From Crocodylus rhombifer (Eukaryota > Chordata > Crocodylia > Crocodylidae), in NCBI GenBank assembly GCA_038503035.1, contig JAVSML010021642.1, forward strand, positions 124,001 through 188,000: a DNA stretch of 64,000 nucleotides, read 5' to 3'. Shown here piece after piece: positions 55,193 through 64,000 of the stretch. The notes below the pieces were generated by a model. That model saw only the letters and a program-made list of their open reading frames with translations. It made no database searches and was not told the origin of the DNA. A program made the translations under genes and the position numbers. Each line of letters begins with the position of its first letter. The first letter of the stretch is position 1.

Positions 55193-55935
55193 AGTCATAG
55201 AATTATAGAAAATGAGGGCTGAAGGGAGCTCAGGAGGTCACACCTAGTCCAACCCCCCGCTCCAAGCAGGATCAGCCCCAACTACATCATCCCAGACAAG
55301 GCTTTGTCTACCCAGGTCTTTAAAACCTCCAAGGATGGAGACTCCACCACCTCTCTGGGGAGCCTGTCCCAGTGTTTTACTACCCTCCTAGCGAGAAAGC
55401 TTTTCCTAATACCCAACCTCAACTTCCCTTGCTGCAGCTTGAGCCCATTGCTCCTTGTCCTGTCATCTGCCCCCACTGAGAACAGCCCAGCTCCGTCCTC
55501 TTTGCAGCCCCCCGGCAGGGAGGCGAAGGCTGCTATTCAATCCCCCTCAGTCTTCTCTTCTCCAGACCAAATCAGCCCAGTTCCCTCAGCCTCTCCTCAC
55601 CAGTCATATCCCCCAGCCCCCAACCATTTTCATTGCCCTCCATTGGACTCTCTCCAATGTGTCCACATCCTTTCTGTAGTGGTGGGCCTAAAACTGGACC
55701 CAAGACTCCATATGTGGCCTCTCCAGTGCTGAATAGAAGGGAAGAATCACTTCTCTCGATCTGCTGGCAGCGCTCCTCCCAGTGCAGCCCAGGATGCCAT
55801 TAGGCTTCCTGGCAACAAGGGCACACTGCTGGCTCCTATCCAGCTTCCTGTCCCTTGTCACCCCCAGGTCTGTTCTTGCAGAGCTGCTGCCCAAGCAGTC
55901 ACCCCCAGCCTGCATCAGAAGCACGCCCTGGTATT
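55193..55935 (-). mobile_element. CR1 LINE 3' half, antisense
   Basis: On the minus strand the RT thumb and C-terminus are readable: LDRSQQCALVARKPNGILGC, REVILPFYSALERPH, then [40 protein letters not shown] and the 3'UTR ending in TTCTATAATTCTATGA. Frame changes break the ORF. 5'-truncated as usual for LINEs. Confidence 0.9.
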
Positions 55936-56589
55936 TTTCTGCAGCTAAAACATGAGCAAAAACTAGAAGCTGACATTTTGCAAGGGGGACCTCGAGTCTA
56001 TCCAGGTTGAGAACCACTGGTTTAAAGGATTATACGGCCCTGGAGACCTAATGAACTTGTACTTGTGGGTTTGAGTGGGAAGCTCCAGGCTGCACGGCTG
56101 GCCACATCACATTGATTTGCCTGCTGGCACCTGCTTCTAGGTTTTGACTGAGTTTACGAGTCGCACGTAATTACATACAACACAGCACATTAAGGTGGCT
56201 CTTTAGATTGATGCGTCTCCCTGGCTGCTGCTTCAGCAGAGAGAGGTGGTTTTTTTTGGTTAGTGCATGCAGCAAATCAGAGAGGAAACCAGATGAGGAG
56301 AGTCTGCCTGTTGACTTGGGAAGGGGCATAAAAAATCCTGGTTACAAGCTGCTGCAGTGCAAGAAAAGGCAAAAAACGTGGCATGTACAAAAGCCCCAAA
56401 GGTGCAATTTTTGAGGGCTGCTGTGGTGGAGAAGGCTGCCAGCATCTTTGAAGAGCCTGTGAGGGTCCAAGATGTATCCTGCTATTAGCCACGTCAGTGC
56501 ACTTACGCACCTAAATGTGATTCAACTCCACTCTGAAGAACAAACCATTATGTACACATTTTTGTGCATCTTAAGACATGAAATGCATC

Positions 56590-56645
56590 TATAATCTAAT
56601 ATCGGTTGGACTAGATGGCCTCCTGAGGTCCCTTCCAACCCGTGG
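56590..56645 (+). mobile_element. CR1 extreme 3' tail
   Basis: Reads GGTTGGACTAGATGGCCTCC then TGAGGTCCCTTCCAACCC, the signature CR1 3' end in sense orientation. Directly abuts the CpG-rich block. Confidence 0.65.
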
Positions 56646-57500
56646 CAGTGGCGGGAGCGGAGCGCGGTGGCGGCGGGAGCGTGGCCTTTTCATAGGGAGT
56701 GCGCTGCCATGCTCGGGGATGCATGTGCCCCTGCGTGCACCCCCTGTGCGTCGCCCATGTGTGTAAGGAAGAAATTCTCTACGGTGAGGGTTGCCAAAAT
56801 CTGGAACGGGCTGCCAAGGGAGGCGGTGCTCTGCCCTCCCCGGCGGTGTTGGCACCAGGCCGGGGTTCCCCGACCCCAGTGCTCTCTGCTGCCTGGAGCG
56901 GCGGGTTGGACCCAATGATCTTCCAGGTCTCTTCTGACTCCAGAAATCTGTGAAAAGCGAGCGGCTCCTCTTGCTCCGTGCTGGTTTCGTGCAACGCGGG
57001 TTCAAGCGCGAGCCGCGGCTGCGGTACCGAAGTCGGGGCAGTGGCGGGCGTGCAGGGGCGCAGCAGAAGTGCGCTTCCACATCCGCGTCCGTTACACGCC
57101 GAGCGGGCGCAGCGGCCTCTACCCTGCGAGCGCAGCGGCGGTGCGTGCGAGCGACCGGGGCGGGAACAGGCAGACGAGGGTCTCTGGGCCGATGACAGCT
57201 TGCAGAAAAAGATCTTTTTTTTGTGGTGACTTCTTAGCGGGTCTCATAACAGCCACCATCCACCAAGAGGCCTCGAGTTTGGCAAAACAGAGAGCTGGCG
57301 TCTGCAAGCGGCGGCGCCCCGCGGCCCGGCCCCGCCTGCCCCCCGCCCAGAGCGCCGAGCGCATCGATGGGAGGGGCGGGGCGGGGGAGCGAGGGGGGGC
57401 GCTCGGAGCTCGCTTCGTCGCGCCTGCGCGCCGGGGGTGGGGCTATAGGAGCCCGCGCGCCTAGGCCCCGCCCCCAACCCCCCGGCGCTTAGCGGCATCG
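56640..57500. promoter_or_regulatory. CpG-rich island, probable RAD54L promoter region
   Basis: CpG density rises sharply against the CpG-poor flanks, notably at 56640-56700, 57000-57190 and 57290-57500. A tandem GC box (ggggcggggcggggg, about 57373-57387), an inverted GC box (ccccgccccc, about 57464-57473) and an NRF1-like palindrome (CGCGCCTGCGCG, 57419-57430, one base off YGCGCAYGCGCR) sit together. No convincing TATA box is seen. The position, 0.5-1.3 kb before the RAD54L ATG, fits a housekeeping/S-phase promoter. Whether transcription also runs leftward is unknown; no minus-strand gene was recognised. A CR1 3' end splits the island. Confidence 0.7.
56755..56953 (+). mobile_element. CR1 3' end inserted in the RAD54L CpG island
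   Basis: Sense copy. It encodes RKKFSTVRVAKIWNGLPRE, matching the CR1 RT C-terminus (RKNFFT..HWNRLPREVV), followed by the 3' tail GTTGGACCCAATGATCTTCC and TCTCTTCTGACTCCAGAAAT. Being GC-rich and CpG-bearing itself, it merges with the island composition. Confidence 0.75.
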
Positions 57501-57553
57501 GGATCGGGGCTGTCCGCTGGGCCTGCTCCGGGACCCTCCCCCTAGGGATCTCC

Positions 57554-57900
57554 CGCCCCTCCCCCAACCTCTTGTACCCCTCTTACCCCTTCCCCCCAAC
57601 CCCCCATACGCCCCTCCCCCCCTCCAGGAGTCCCTGCCCCTCCCCCAACCCCCTGTACCCCTCTTACCCCTTCCCCCCCAACCCCCCATACTCCCCTCCA
57701 GGAATCCCCGCCCCTCCCCCAACCCCCTGTATCCATCCTCCACACCCCCCAAACCCCCATACTGCCCTCCCCTTCTCCAGGGCTTCCCACACCCCAAGCC
57801 TAACTCCCTTACCCCTCCCCCAACCCCTTGTACCCCTCTTGCTCCTCCCCCCCCAACCACCCCCTACTCCCCTCCCCGCCTCCAGGACTGCCCCGCCTGC
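57554..57900. repeat. C-rich minisatellite, about four 74-101 bp units, before the RAD54L start
   Basis: Units begin near 57554, 57636, 57710 and 57811. Each carries CCCCTCCCCCAACC, then TGTACCCCTCTTACCCC, a run of C, and CCTCCAGG. Strand asymmetry is extreme: the minus strand is nearly all G with many runs of four or more, so quadruplex (or C-strand i-motif) formation is plausible. The long glycine-rich ORFs on the minus strand are by-products of the repeat. It lies between the promoter island and the ATG, so it is either 5'UTR or a 5' intron. Confidence 0.8.
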
Positions 57901-57991
57901 CCTACGTTGCTCCCTTGCCCCCCAAACCGTGACCATTGCCCCTTATTGTCAGCCCCCCCACCCGAGCCCGTGCTGCAGCCCAGTGCCCCGC

Positions 57992-58019
57992 ATGGGGCTA
58001 CATCCCCTGGGAGGAGATG
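57992..58019 (+). promoter_or_regulatory. Upstream ATG overlapping the RAD54L start out of frame
   Basis: An ATG at 57992-57994 (cATGG, G at +4, C at -3) lies 25 bp before the RAD54L ATG, in another frame. If both are in the mature transcript, splicing lets this frame read [14 protein letters not shown] and on, closing with TGA in coding segment 3 after roughly 50 codons. It would act as an overlapping upstream ORF. Its use depends on the real transcription start, which the sequence does not show. Confidence 0.45.
58017..58019 (+). CDS. RAD54L: RAD54L first coding segment: start codon only
   Basis: The ATG is followed directly by a donor (ATG|GTGAGG) at 58020. The next exon starts with CGG AGG AGC, giving Met-Arg-Arg-Ser as in other vertebrate RAD54L proteins. 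A G at -3 (gagATG) is acceptable start context. No other in-frame ATG lies before the RRSLAPS block in the downstream exon, so the start must come from an upstream exon, and this ATG fits in phase 0. The exon's 5' limit is unknown; it may reach back through the C-rich repeat or follow an untranslated exon. A different upstream exon supplying the ATG is possible but less economical. Confidence 0.75.
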
Positions 58020-61000
58020 GTGAGGGGCTGGGTGCTCCCCACGTGCCCTGCCCCTGTTTGGGGGGTTGCGCCCCACCGGCTCCCCCTGACCGTCCCCCTC
58101 TCCCTGCAGCGGAGGAGCCTGGCGCCCAGCCAGCTGGCCAAGCGCAAGCCGGACGGTGCCTGCGAGGACGAGGACGAGGACTGGCGCCCGCCCGCCGTGA
58201 GCTCCAACCCCCCCCATGTCCTGCACCCCACCGAGCCTCCCCCGGGGCATCGGGGCTCCCTTCCCCTTTGGCAGCCCCCCATGCCCTGCTTCCACGGCTG
58301 CACCCCCCATCCCCCCCAGGGTCCCCCCGGCTACAAGAGCGAGCTGCAAGTCTCTCATTTAGGCAGGGATTTCTTGCCTCACACTCGGTCCCCCTGGCTG
58401 CTGGCACCTCATTGCTTTTTTTGACACGGTCTCCTGGGATTGGGACTGAAGTGTAACTCCAAACTTTGTATGTGTTTAGGAGCATTTGCATCAAGACCAA
58501 AAATCAGAGTGTGCTTGGTAGAGCGGGTGCCTCTCGCTGACACGCATGATTCCTCCTGGCTGTGCTGCGGGGGGAGAAATTGCTGGGCATCACTGCTGGT
58601 TAAATTTTTTTTTAAGGCAGAAAGGGGCATTCTGATAGCCCGGCCTGATTTGCAGTATATTATAGGCCAGGAACCTCAACCAGTGATTTCTTTGTCCAAC
58701 CCGTCATTCCAGTTTGTGCTGAAATCATTAGGGAGGTACCTGGGCCGGTGAAAGAAACAATTGCAGCGAGATCATCATAAGCCATCCATCTCCTTTTGGC
58801 TTGTGACTTTGAGTGTCTAAAAATTGGCTTTTAAACGCATGGTCTCTTCATCTGCATAATAAGGGCTCCCAACATGCACCTGCTTCCAGGAAGAATTGAA
58901 TGTTGTGATCTGAGTGCCAGCACCCAGGGTTTCCTTTTCCCAATGAAGGAAGGATGCAAAGTGAAAACAAAGCTAATCTATTTTTTGCTGATCCAGTCTT
59001 CTGCTCCATGACGTTTAAACCCTCGTATTTTAGCAGCAGAACCACTGTGGTTTGGCAAGGAGTTGAGGGATACAGATTCATAGAAAACGAGGGTGTGAAG
59101 GGAGCTCAGGAGGCATCTAGTCCAACCCCCTGCTCCAAGCAGGACCAGCCCCATCTACATCATCCCGGCTAAGGCTTTGTCTACCCAAGCCTTAAAAGCC
59201 TCCAAGGATGGAGAGTGCACCACGGCTCTGGGGAGCCTGTTCTAGCACTTCACCACCTGCCTTGTGAGAGCGTTTTTCCTAATACCCAACCTCAACTTCC
59301 CTTGCTGCAGCTTGAGCCCATTGCTCCTTGTCCTGCCATCTGTCCCCGCTGAGACCAGTCCAGCTCGATCCTCTTTGAACCCCCCTGCAGGGAGGTGAAG
59401 GCTGCTATTCAATCCCCCTCAGTCTTCTCTTCTGTAGATTAAATCAGCCCATTTCCCTCAGCCTCTCCTCACAAGTCCTGTGCCCCCGCCCCCCAACCAT
59501 TTTCATTGATATCTTCTAAATATGAATATTTTAAGCATTTTAGCTTCTGGACAGGTTAAGTGTGAGGCCCGTTGACCTTGGTAGTGTCCCTTCTGAACCT
59601 GGCTTTGTTGTAGGACAAGGGCAGGCAGTAGAGATCTGCTGTTTTCCATTTCACTTGGATGGTCTGTGCAGTTAGACACTTATTGAGCACGATAGTGATA
59701 CCTTTATCCTATTTGGGTGTCTGCATACCCACGTGTTCTGTCCTGATTCTCTTTTCCAGACGCCGAAGAGACAGAAACCTGGCAGTGACACAGAGAGTGG
59801 GCAATGCTACATGTCGCCTTTCCGGAAACCCCTGGCTCAGCTTACCAATCGGCCTCATTGCCTTGATAGCAGCAAACATGTACGTGGGTTTCTTGAGAGG
59901 ATCTGTTGTCAGCACAAGGCTGGGGCAGTTTTGTACTAAATATCTGTTGCTTAACTTCAAAAGCATGAATGGATCAGGACTAAGGTCTTGTAAAGGCTTG
60001 CCTTGTCTCATGGGGACTCCATAGCAAAGGACTTGCAGGATTACCTTATTGATTGTATCATTGTAGCACCTAGACACCTTGCTGAGATCACTTTAGCTGT
60101 ATAACCAGGTCCTTTATGGATGGTAACATTACACCTTGGCACCTGGGGGATTAAAAATGCACTTAAGCAAGAGGCAGATGGTGTTGAAGAGAGATGGTAT
60201 CAGTTAGTTTCATGCATTTGAGAGTGGGAGAGGAAAAGTCCAGAGGGGAGCTTTTGCTGATCGTGATTTTTTTTTTTTTTCTCTGTGCTGGATGTAACTT
60301 AAAAATATCTGGGATACAAGCCTCAGTGGACACTGGAGAGCATACAGCTGCTGGTAGACTGGGGCCCTTAGTATGCATCTTGTTCTGTTTTATTGCTACC
60401 TTTGATAGCAAATGGCTCTAACATAAATTTCCTTTCTCAATCCGTAGGAGGCGTTTATCCGCAGCATTTTGTCAAAACCCTTCAAAGTCCCCATTCCAAA
60501 TTATAAAGGTAAGATGACTCTTTCTTTCCCCGAATAATAATGATTTGGACAAAATCTAACTTCATAAAATAGATGGTGCTTGGGTTTATGAAATATCCTT
60601 TCTACTGGGGCGCACTTGAGAAGTTCAGAGTTAATTTGGGAAACAAGAAAACTAGCACATTAGTGAATTGATCTCTTTCTTAGCAGCGTTTAGTTAGGAT
60701 TATCCTGCACTGGTTTCCATGTTGTTGCTGTTAAGTATTTTATGTAATGCTGTAAAATTGTATGCCGCATTACCGGATACAAGTGCAAGACAGTTTCTTG
60801 GCTCCAAGGGTATTATTTAACCTGCAAAACCCTAAGATTGCTAACAAGACAGAATGTGCGGGAGACCGATAACGCATGCCAGTTTTCTTTATGTTCAGTG
60901 GGGTGCTCGGGAGTCTGAAGGTGCTATTTAAAGCAAGAATTGTTCTGAAGTTTGTGGCTTCAGCTATTTTCAAATCAGCGAAGCACAGACTTGCTGATGG

Positions 61001-63642
61001 GAACAAATGGGGCCATTTTTCCCCCTGACTGAATAATTCCAAAACAGGTCAGCCAATTTTGCTTCAACTGTATTGATTAAAAACAAAACAAAAAGATGCC
61101 TTGGAGACTTCGGGCCAAGTCAAGCATTTAATAACCAGCCCAAAAGGAACTGGTTTGACAAAGTTCGTAGGAGCTGAAAAAGTAGGTTTGAAAAGAAGTT
61201 TGAATTCCTCGGCATTTACTATGAAAGGTGCCATCTGTAATGGCAACTGCGTGTTTTTGTGGTGAGATTTGGCAGACCACACCTGCATGTACGATCTTAT
61301 GATCTCTCTTTTGAGCGTGAGTAGCATGCAGACCTTCGACGAGAAGCATGTTATTGGTTTTGTGATGAATATGGTCCTTAGGGAGCTGCGTGCCAGCTGC
61401 AGTCGTCTCTGACAAGAGTCAGGCCTTAGGATAGAGTTACTTGCTGGGTACTAGGCACTGTTATTTGTGTTTGCACTGAGATTTCGGAAGAAGGGTTTGG
61501 GCCTGCTTGATGTTTGTGACCATCTCTGTTCCAGGGCATGTGTGTTTCTACATATAACAGATGATGCTAGGGCAATGGCCAGATTCTGCATCCCTGTCTT
61601 CTACTGTTCTATCTGGCTGTTGACCTGAAAGGCCTCAACATCTACTGCACAGCAGAAGGATGATAATGCAGTAGATTATATGTTGCCATTACAAGACGTG
61701 CTAGTGCCGTACAAAATAGGGTGTTGTAAAGGTAGACAGCTGCCAAAAGTCCCCTTCTGCCCTCAGTGTGTGCAGGTATCCGAGAGGAGGCCTTGGCACA
61801 GTGGCTTTCTAAAGTACAGTGCTCAGAGAATGGCCAGGCTTCTCTTTAAGTAGAGTGAAATTATGGCCCTTGAGAATCAGGAAACAGCAGCAGCCCCTGT
61901 GTGCTGTGGTGGAAGGCATCGTGCTGCTTTGCAGAGGGAGAGTTGCTAGGTCTGTGTGGGTCTGGTGGGTGGAAGTGCTCTGTGTTCCCTGCTATCAGCA
62001 AGCAAGCCATCCATCCAAGCTACAGCCTGGCTTCAGAGAGCATCTGTATTTTGCCTGCATCCCCAGCACTGCACATTGCTTGTTCAGCTTCCTCCAGCCA
62101 GGCAACACCTTGTTTCTAGACCCCTGGTCTATGGTAAGGCTTGGTTTTCTCGGGTGACCCTTTGAACTTTGTCTATGGTTGTTTTTAGGGCCTCTGGGCT
62201 TGAGGGCACTGGGCATCAAGCGGGCAGGGGTGAGGAACTCTCTCCATGACCCTTTTGAAGAAGGAGCTCTGGTTCTCTATGAGCCCCCTCCACTGAGCGC
62301 GCACGACCAGCTGAAAATAGACAAGTGAGTTACCCCCAGAGGGAAATCATCAGTGCTAATTTTAACTCCAACCTCCTCCTATATTTATTTCTTCCATTCC
62401 CCTGTGGCTTTGAGCCAAATGTAGCCTGTGAAATTTGGAGGGGCTCTGGGCTGTTTCTCCTTGTAGAAATAGTAAAGGATGGAACCAGATCTACAATCAG
62501 TTGTTTTGTGTTTTGTCCAGGGAATGGGCTCTTTGATTTCCCATTACTCAGTGGCCTGTCAGACCTTTAAGTCTGCTTCTCTGAGAGTCTGTGCTCCATG
62601 GAGGAAAGTTGTTCAGAGAATATTAAAGCTTGACTGGTCCAGTGCTCAGTCAGGAAGTACCAGCAGGAAGGTACAAGCCAAAGGACACAGCTGACTGAAA
62701 ACAGGGGATTTGAATGGGAACTTTTAGACAACCTCACCCAGAGCAGTCACTTCTCCACCCTTTTTATAACTTGGAGGGTTTGCCATATGGCAAGGTTGGT
62801 GGTAGGTACTAACTTAGGGCTTGAGAGGCGGAGGTTCAAGTTTTGGCCTCTTATGTGACATTGTAGGCAAGTTGTCTGTCCCCTCTGTGCCTCAGTGTTT
62901 CATCTGTGCTGTGAAGATCGCACGTCCCTGCCTTGCAGGGGTGACTTGAGGATAAATGTGTTAAAAGATTGAGGTGCTTGGCTGCTGCAGTGATGGCGGC
63001 TGTTTGAGAGTTGTGGGATGCTTTTAGCCTGGGTGGCCGCTGGCAAACCCATTACATCAGATTCCAGGATGGTAGGCACGAGAAAGTGGTCTCTCCTGCT
63101 CCGATATGGTTCTAGCACATGTCTGTGTTATGGTTGTGGGAGGAAATCTGATGCTGATTTAACTGAGCCTCTGAGCTATGTTTCAGCTCTTCATAGATTT
63201 CATAGACATTAGGGCTGGAAGGGACCTCGGGAGATCATCGAGTCCAGCCCCCTGCCCAAAGGGCAGGAAGTCAGCTGGGGTCATAGGATTATTTGGGGAC
63301 CTAGTTAAAACATTTCATAGACAGACATTAGGGCTGGAAGGGACCTCGAAAGACCATCGAGTCCAGCCCCCTGCCCCATCTGTGCTGCAGTGTTAGACTG
63401 CAACCATGCGACTGTGCCCCCAGCACGGTTGTTGGTTCTGGCAGTGTGGATTGGCTTCTGGGCAGTTGCCCACGTCCAAGTGTTGTTCGAATGACAGCGA
63501 ACAAAAAAACAACCCCAACCTGGAGCGGTGTATTCAGTGCTTTTTTTTTCTCTCTTCTCACATGCCTTATAGGGACAAAGTGCCAGTCCACGTGGTGGTG
63601 GATCCTGTTCTCAGCCGCGTCTTACGGCCCCATCAGAGAGAA
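58017..63642 (+). CDS. RAD54L: RAD54L (DNA repair and recombination protein RAD54-like), 5' six coding segments, 3' partial
   Basis: Snf2-family dsDNA-dependent ATPase/translocase that works with RAD51 in the nucleus during homologous recombination. Coding segments 58017-58019, 58110-58196, 59760-59879, 60448-60508, 62189-62324 and 63573-63642 join in frame through GT-AG introns to 159 residues. Diagnostic blocks seen: [14 protein letters not shown] (residues 2-15), an acidic stretch EDEDEDW (20-26), [12 protein letters not shown] (49-60), [10 protein letters not shown] (80-89), [14 protein letters not shown] (120-133) and [19 protein letters not shown] (141-159). All match the known vertebrate RAD54L N-terminus nearly residue for residue. 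In this family the region carries the RAD51-interacting tail; basic clusters at 12-14 and 33-36 could form a bipartite nuclear signal (inference). Vertebrate RAD54L is about 750 residues, so the two RecA-like motor lobes lie beyond the right edge. No frameshift or stop is seen, so the gene looks intact. Confidence 0.96.
58110..58196 (+). CDS. RAD54L: RAD54L coding segment 2 (residues 2-30)
   Basis: 87 bp, phase 0 at both ends. It has a good pyrimidine tract and acceptor (ccctgcag|CGG) and donor GCC|GTGAGC. It encodes [14 protein letters not shown] followed by an acidic run and DWRPPA. It is preceded by a very short 90-bp intron. Confidence 0.95.
58197..59759 (+). other. RAD54L intron 2 with an inserted CR1 3' end
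   Basis: 1563 bp between the GTGAGC donor and the cttttccag acceptor. Its only recognised insert is an antisense CR1 fragment at 59078-59510. Other in-frame stretches in this interval show no family resemblance. Confidence 0.85.
59078..59510 (-). mobile_element. CR1 LINE 3' end, antisense, in RAD54L intron 2
   Basis: Antisense CR1 3'UTR (TCATAGAAAACGAGGG, CATCTAGTCCAACCCCCTGC) followed by the reverse complement of the end of RT (LRLGIRK-like, [14 protein letters not shown]). It belongs to the same subfamily as the copies at 43868 and 55193. Truncated well inside RT. Confidence 0.85.
59760..59879 (+). CDS. RAD54L: RAD54L coding segment 3 (residues 31-70)
   Basis: 120 bp, phase 0 at both ends; acceptor cttttccag|ACG, donor CAT|GTACGT. 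It begins with the basic TPKRQKP and includes the conserved [12 protein letters not shown] block and CLDSSKH. Relative to the human protein, the join between segments 2 and 3 appears about two residues shorter (PA-TP where human has a Leu-Val before TP). Confidence 0.96.
60448..60508 (+). CDS. RAD54L: RAD54L coding segment 4 (residues 71-91)
   Basis: 61 bp, ending in phase 1. Acceptor tccgtag|GAG, donor AAAG|GTAAGA. It encodes [20 protein letters not shown] plus the first base of a glycine codon, one of the most conserved parts of the RAD54 N-terminal domain. Confidence 0.96.
62189..62324 (+). CDS. RAD54L: RAD54L coding segment 5 (residues 91-136)
   Basis: 136 bp, entering in phase 1 and leaving in phase 2. 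Acceptor gtttttag|GG, donor GACAA|GTGAGT. It encodes [20 protein letters not shown], then an acidic [20 protein letters not shown] and LKID; the split lysine codon is completed by the next exon. Confidence 0.96.
62800..62985 (+). repeat. MIR/CORE-type SINE relic in RAD54L intron 5
   Basis: Contains the recognisable order of a MIR: a GAGAGGCGGAGGTTCAAG box, then GTGACATTGTAGGCAAG, CTCTGTGCCTCAGTGTTTC, CATCTGTGCTGTGAAGAT and GGGGTGACTTGAGGATAAAT. Ancient and diverged. Confidence 0.7.
63190..63290 (-). mobile_element. CR1 3' terminal fragment (intron 5, first copy)
   Basis: Antisense CR1 tail: TTTCATAGACATTAGGGCTG, GGAAGGGACCTC, ATCATCGAGTCCAGCCCCCT, then GGGCAGGAAGTCAGCTGGGGTC. Nearly the same text recurs about 118 bp downstream. 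Confidence 0.75.
63315..63385 (-). mobile_element. CR1 3' terminal fragment (intron 5, second copy)
   Basis: Repeats ACATTAGGGCTGGAAGGGAC and GAGTCCAGCCCCCTGCCC in the same orientation as the copy at 63190. Either local duplication or two insertions of one subfamily. Confidence 0.75.
63573..63642 (+). CDS. RAD54L: RAD54L coding segment 6 (residues 136-159)
   Basis: 70 bp. Acceptor ccttatag|GGAC, donor AGAGAA|GTAAGT. It encodes [19 protein letters not shown] followed by HQRE, the lead-in to the first Snf2 helicase motif. It ends in phase 0. The next exon, expected to start Gly-Val-Lys, is not found before 64000. Confidence 0.95.
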
Positions 63643-64000
63643 GTAAGTTTTGCAGGGTACAGCCAGAGGGTCCTGGTCTTTCCAGGGAGTCTTGATCAGG
63701 CAGGTGGAGGGGGCTGAAGAGCTGCTTCCTGGGAATACTCACAGCTGACTGCTTGCTGTAGTGATCAGTGTTTTATTTCAACTATTAAGCTTTATTGCAT
63801 CTATTGAGCAGTATAGAGCCAGCTTGGCTCTGGGAGAACGACTTAAGCGGTGTCAATACAGGATGTTATCCAGAAGTTAGGTTGTGAATGAAATACTGCG
63901 CAGAGCCTTGCTGAAGGTTGTAGGGTCTGACCCCACAGCCCACCCCCTGTCCTGATTTCTAATTACCTGCATGCATACAGAGGTATTGTCTCCAGTGTTC
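63643..64000 (+). other. RAD54L intron 6 (partial)
   Basis: Follows a consensus GTAAGT donor. No helicase-lobe coding sequence (Walker A MADEMGLGKT-type) occurs before the window ends. No repeat was recognised here. Confidence 0.8.

Noticed and set aside
56667..56953. 83-84-codon ORFs in the CpG island
   Set aside because: Run through a CR1 3' end; no independent gene signal.
57489..57936. Glycine-rich minus-strand ORFs of 82-123 codons
   Set aside because: Reverse complement of the C-rich minisatellite; periodic composition explains the lack of stops.
57572..58456. 294-codon proline-rich ORF across the RAD54L first coding segments
   Set aside because: It arises from the C-rich repeat and runs through two clear introns in a different frame from RAD54L. 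Low-complexity shadow.
57949..58500. 183-codon minus-strand ORF
   Set aside because: Antisense to RAD54L segments 1-2 in GC-rich DNA; no family resemblance.
59659..60024. 121-codon ORF overlapping RAD54L segment 3
   Set aside because: Reads a different frame through the exon and both flanking introns; the correct frame is fixed by conserved RAD54L residues.

Overview
The window is genomic DNA from a non-avian reptile, most probably a crocodilian. It carries one vertebrate gene with ordinary GT-AG introns. Around it are many CR1 LINE fragments, MIR/CORE-type SINE relics, hAT-type MITEs with 8-bp target duplications, and a palindromic MITE whose ends read like 'GCATCTACACATGCA', which resembles the Chompy MITEs described from alligator. 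No bacterial, plasmid or phage features are present.

Layout. Positions 1 to about 56.6 kb are intergenic and rich in repeats. I found no convincing host protein-coding exon there. This stretch holds at least 17 CR1 pieces (mostly 3' ends, on both strands), three MITEs of the 'CTACACATG' type with internal foldbacks, hAT MITEs at 2331-2495, 13768-14004 and 49269-49465, and at least ten pieces of a foldback repeat built on the core TTAGACCAAC/GTTGGTCTAA. It also has several pairs of unnamed dispersed repeats, microsatellites and a minisatellite at 50.35-50.68 kb. The largest retroelement block is 51.86-54.35 kb. There, CR1 endonuclease and reverse-transcriptase coding sequence lies in permuted order: the second half of RT comes before endonuclease plus the first half of RT.

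From about 56.64 to 57.5 kb the sequence becomes CpG-rich, with GC boxes and an NRF1-like site, and is interrupted by a CR1 3' end. This is the likely promoter of RAD54L. A C-rich minisatellite (57.55-57.9 kb) separates it from the start codon.

The 5' part of RAD54L, the Snf2-family motor of homologous recombination, runs on the + strand from 58017 to the end of the window. Six coding segments (58017-58019, 58110-58196, 59760-59879, 60448-60508, 62189-62324, 63573-63642) splice in frame. They give the first 159 residues, up to the conserved RPHQRE just before the helicase core. The first coding segment contributes only the ATG. Introns 2 and 5 carry CR1 tails, and intron 5 also has a MIR-like SINE. 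The ATPase motor exons lie beyond the right edge.

There is therefore one functional gene in a repeat-dominated interval. The most unusual structures are the foldback repeat family, the permuted CR1, and the 5' architecture of RAD54L (an ATG-only coding segment, an overlapping upstream ORF and a C-rich tandem repeat).
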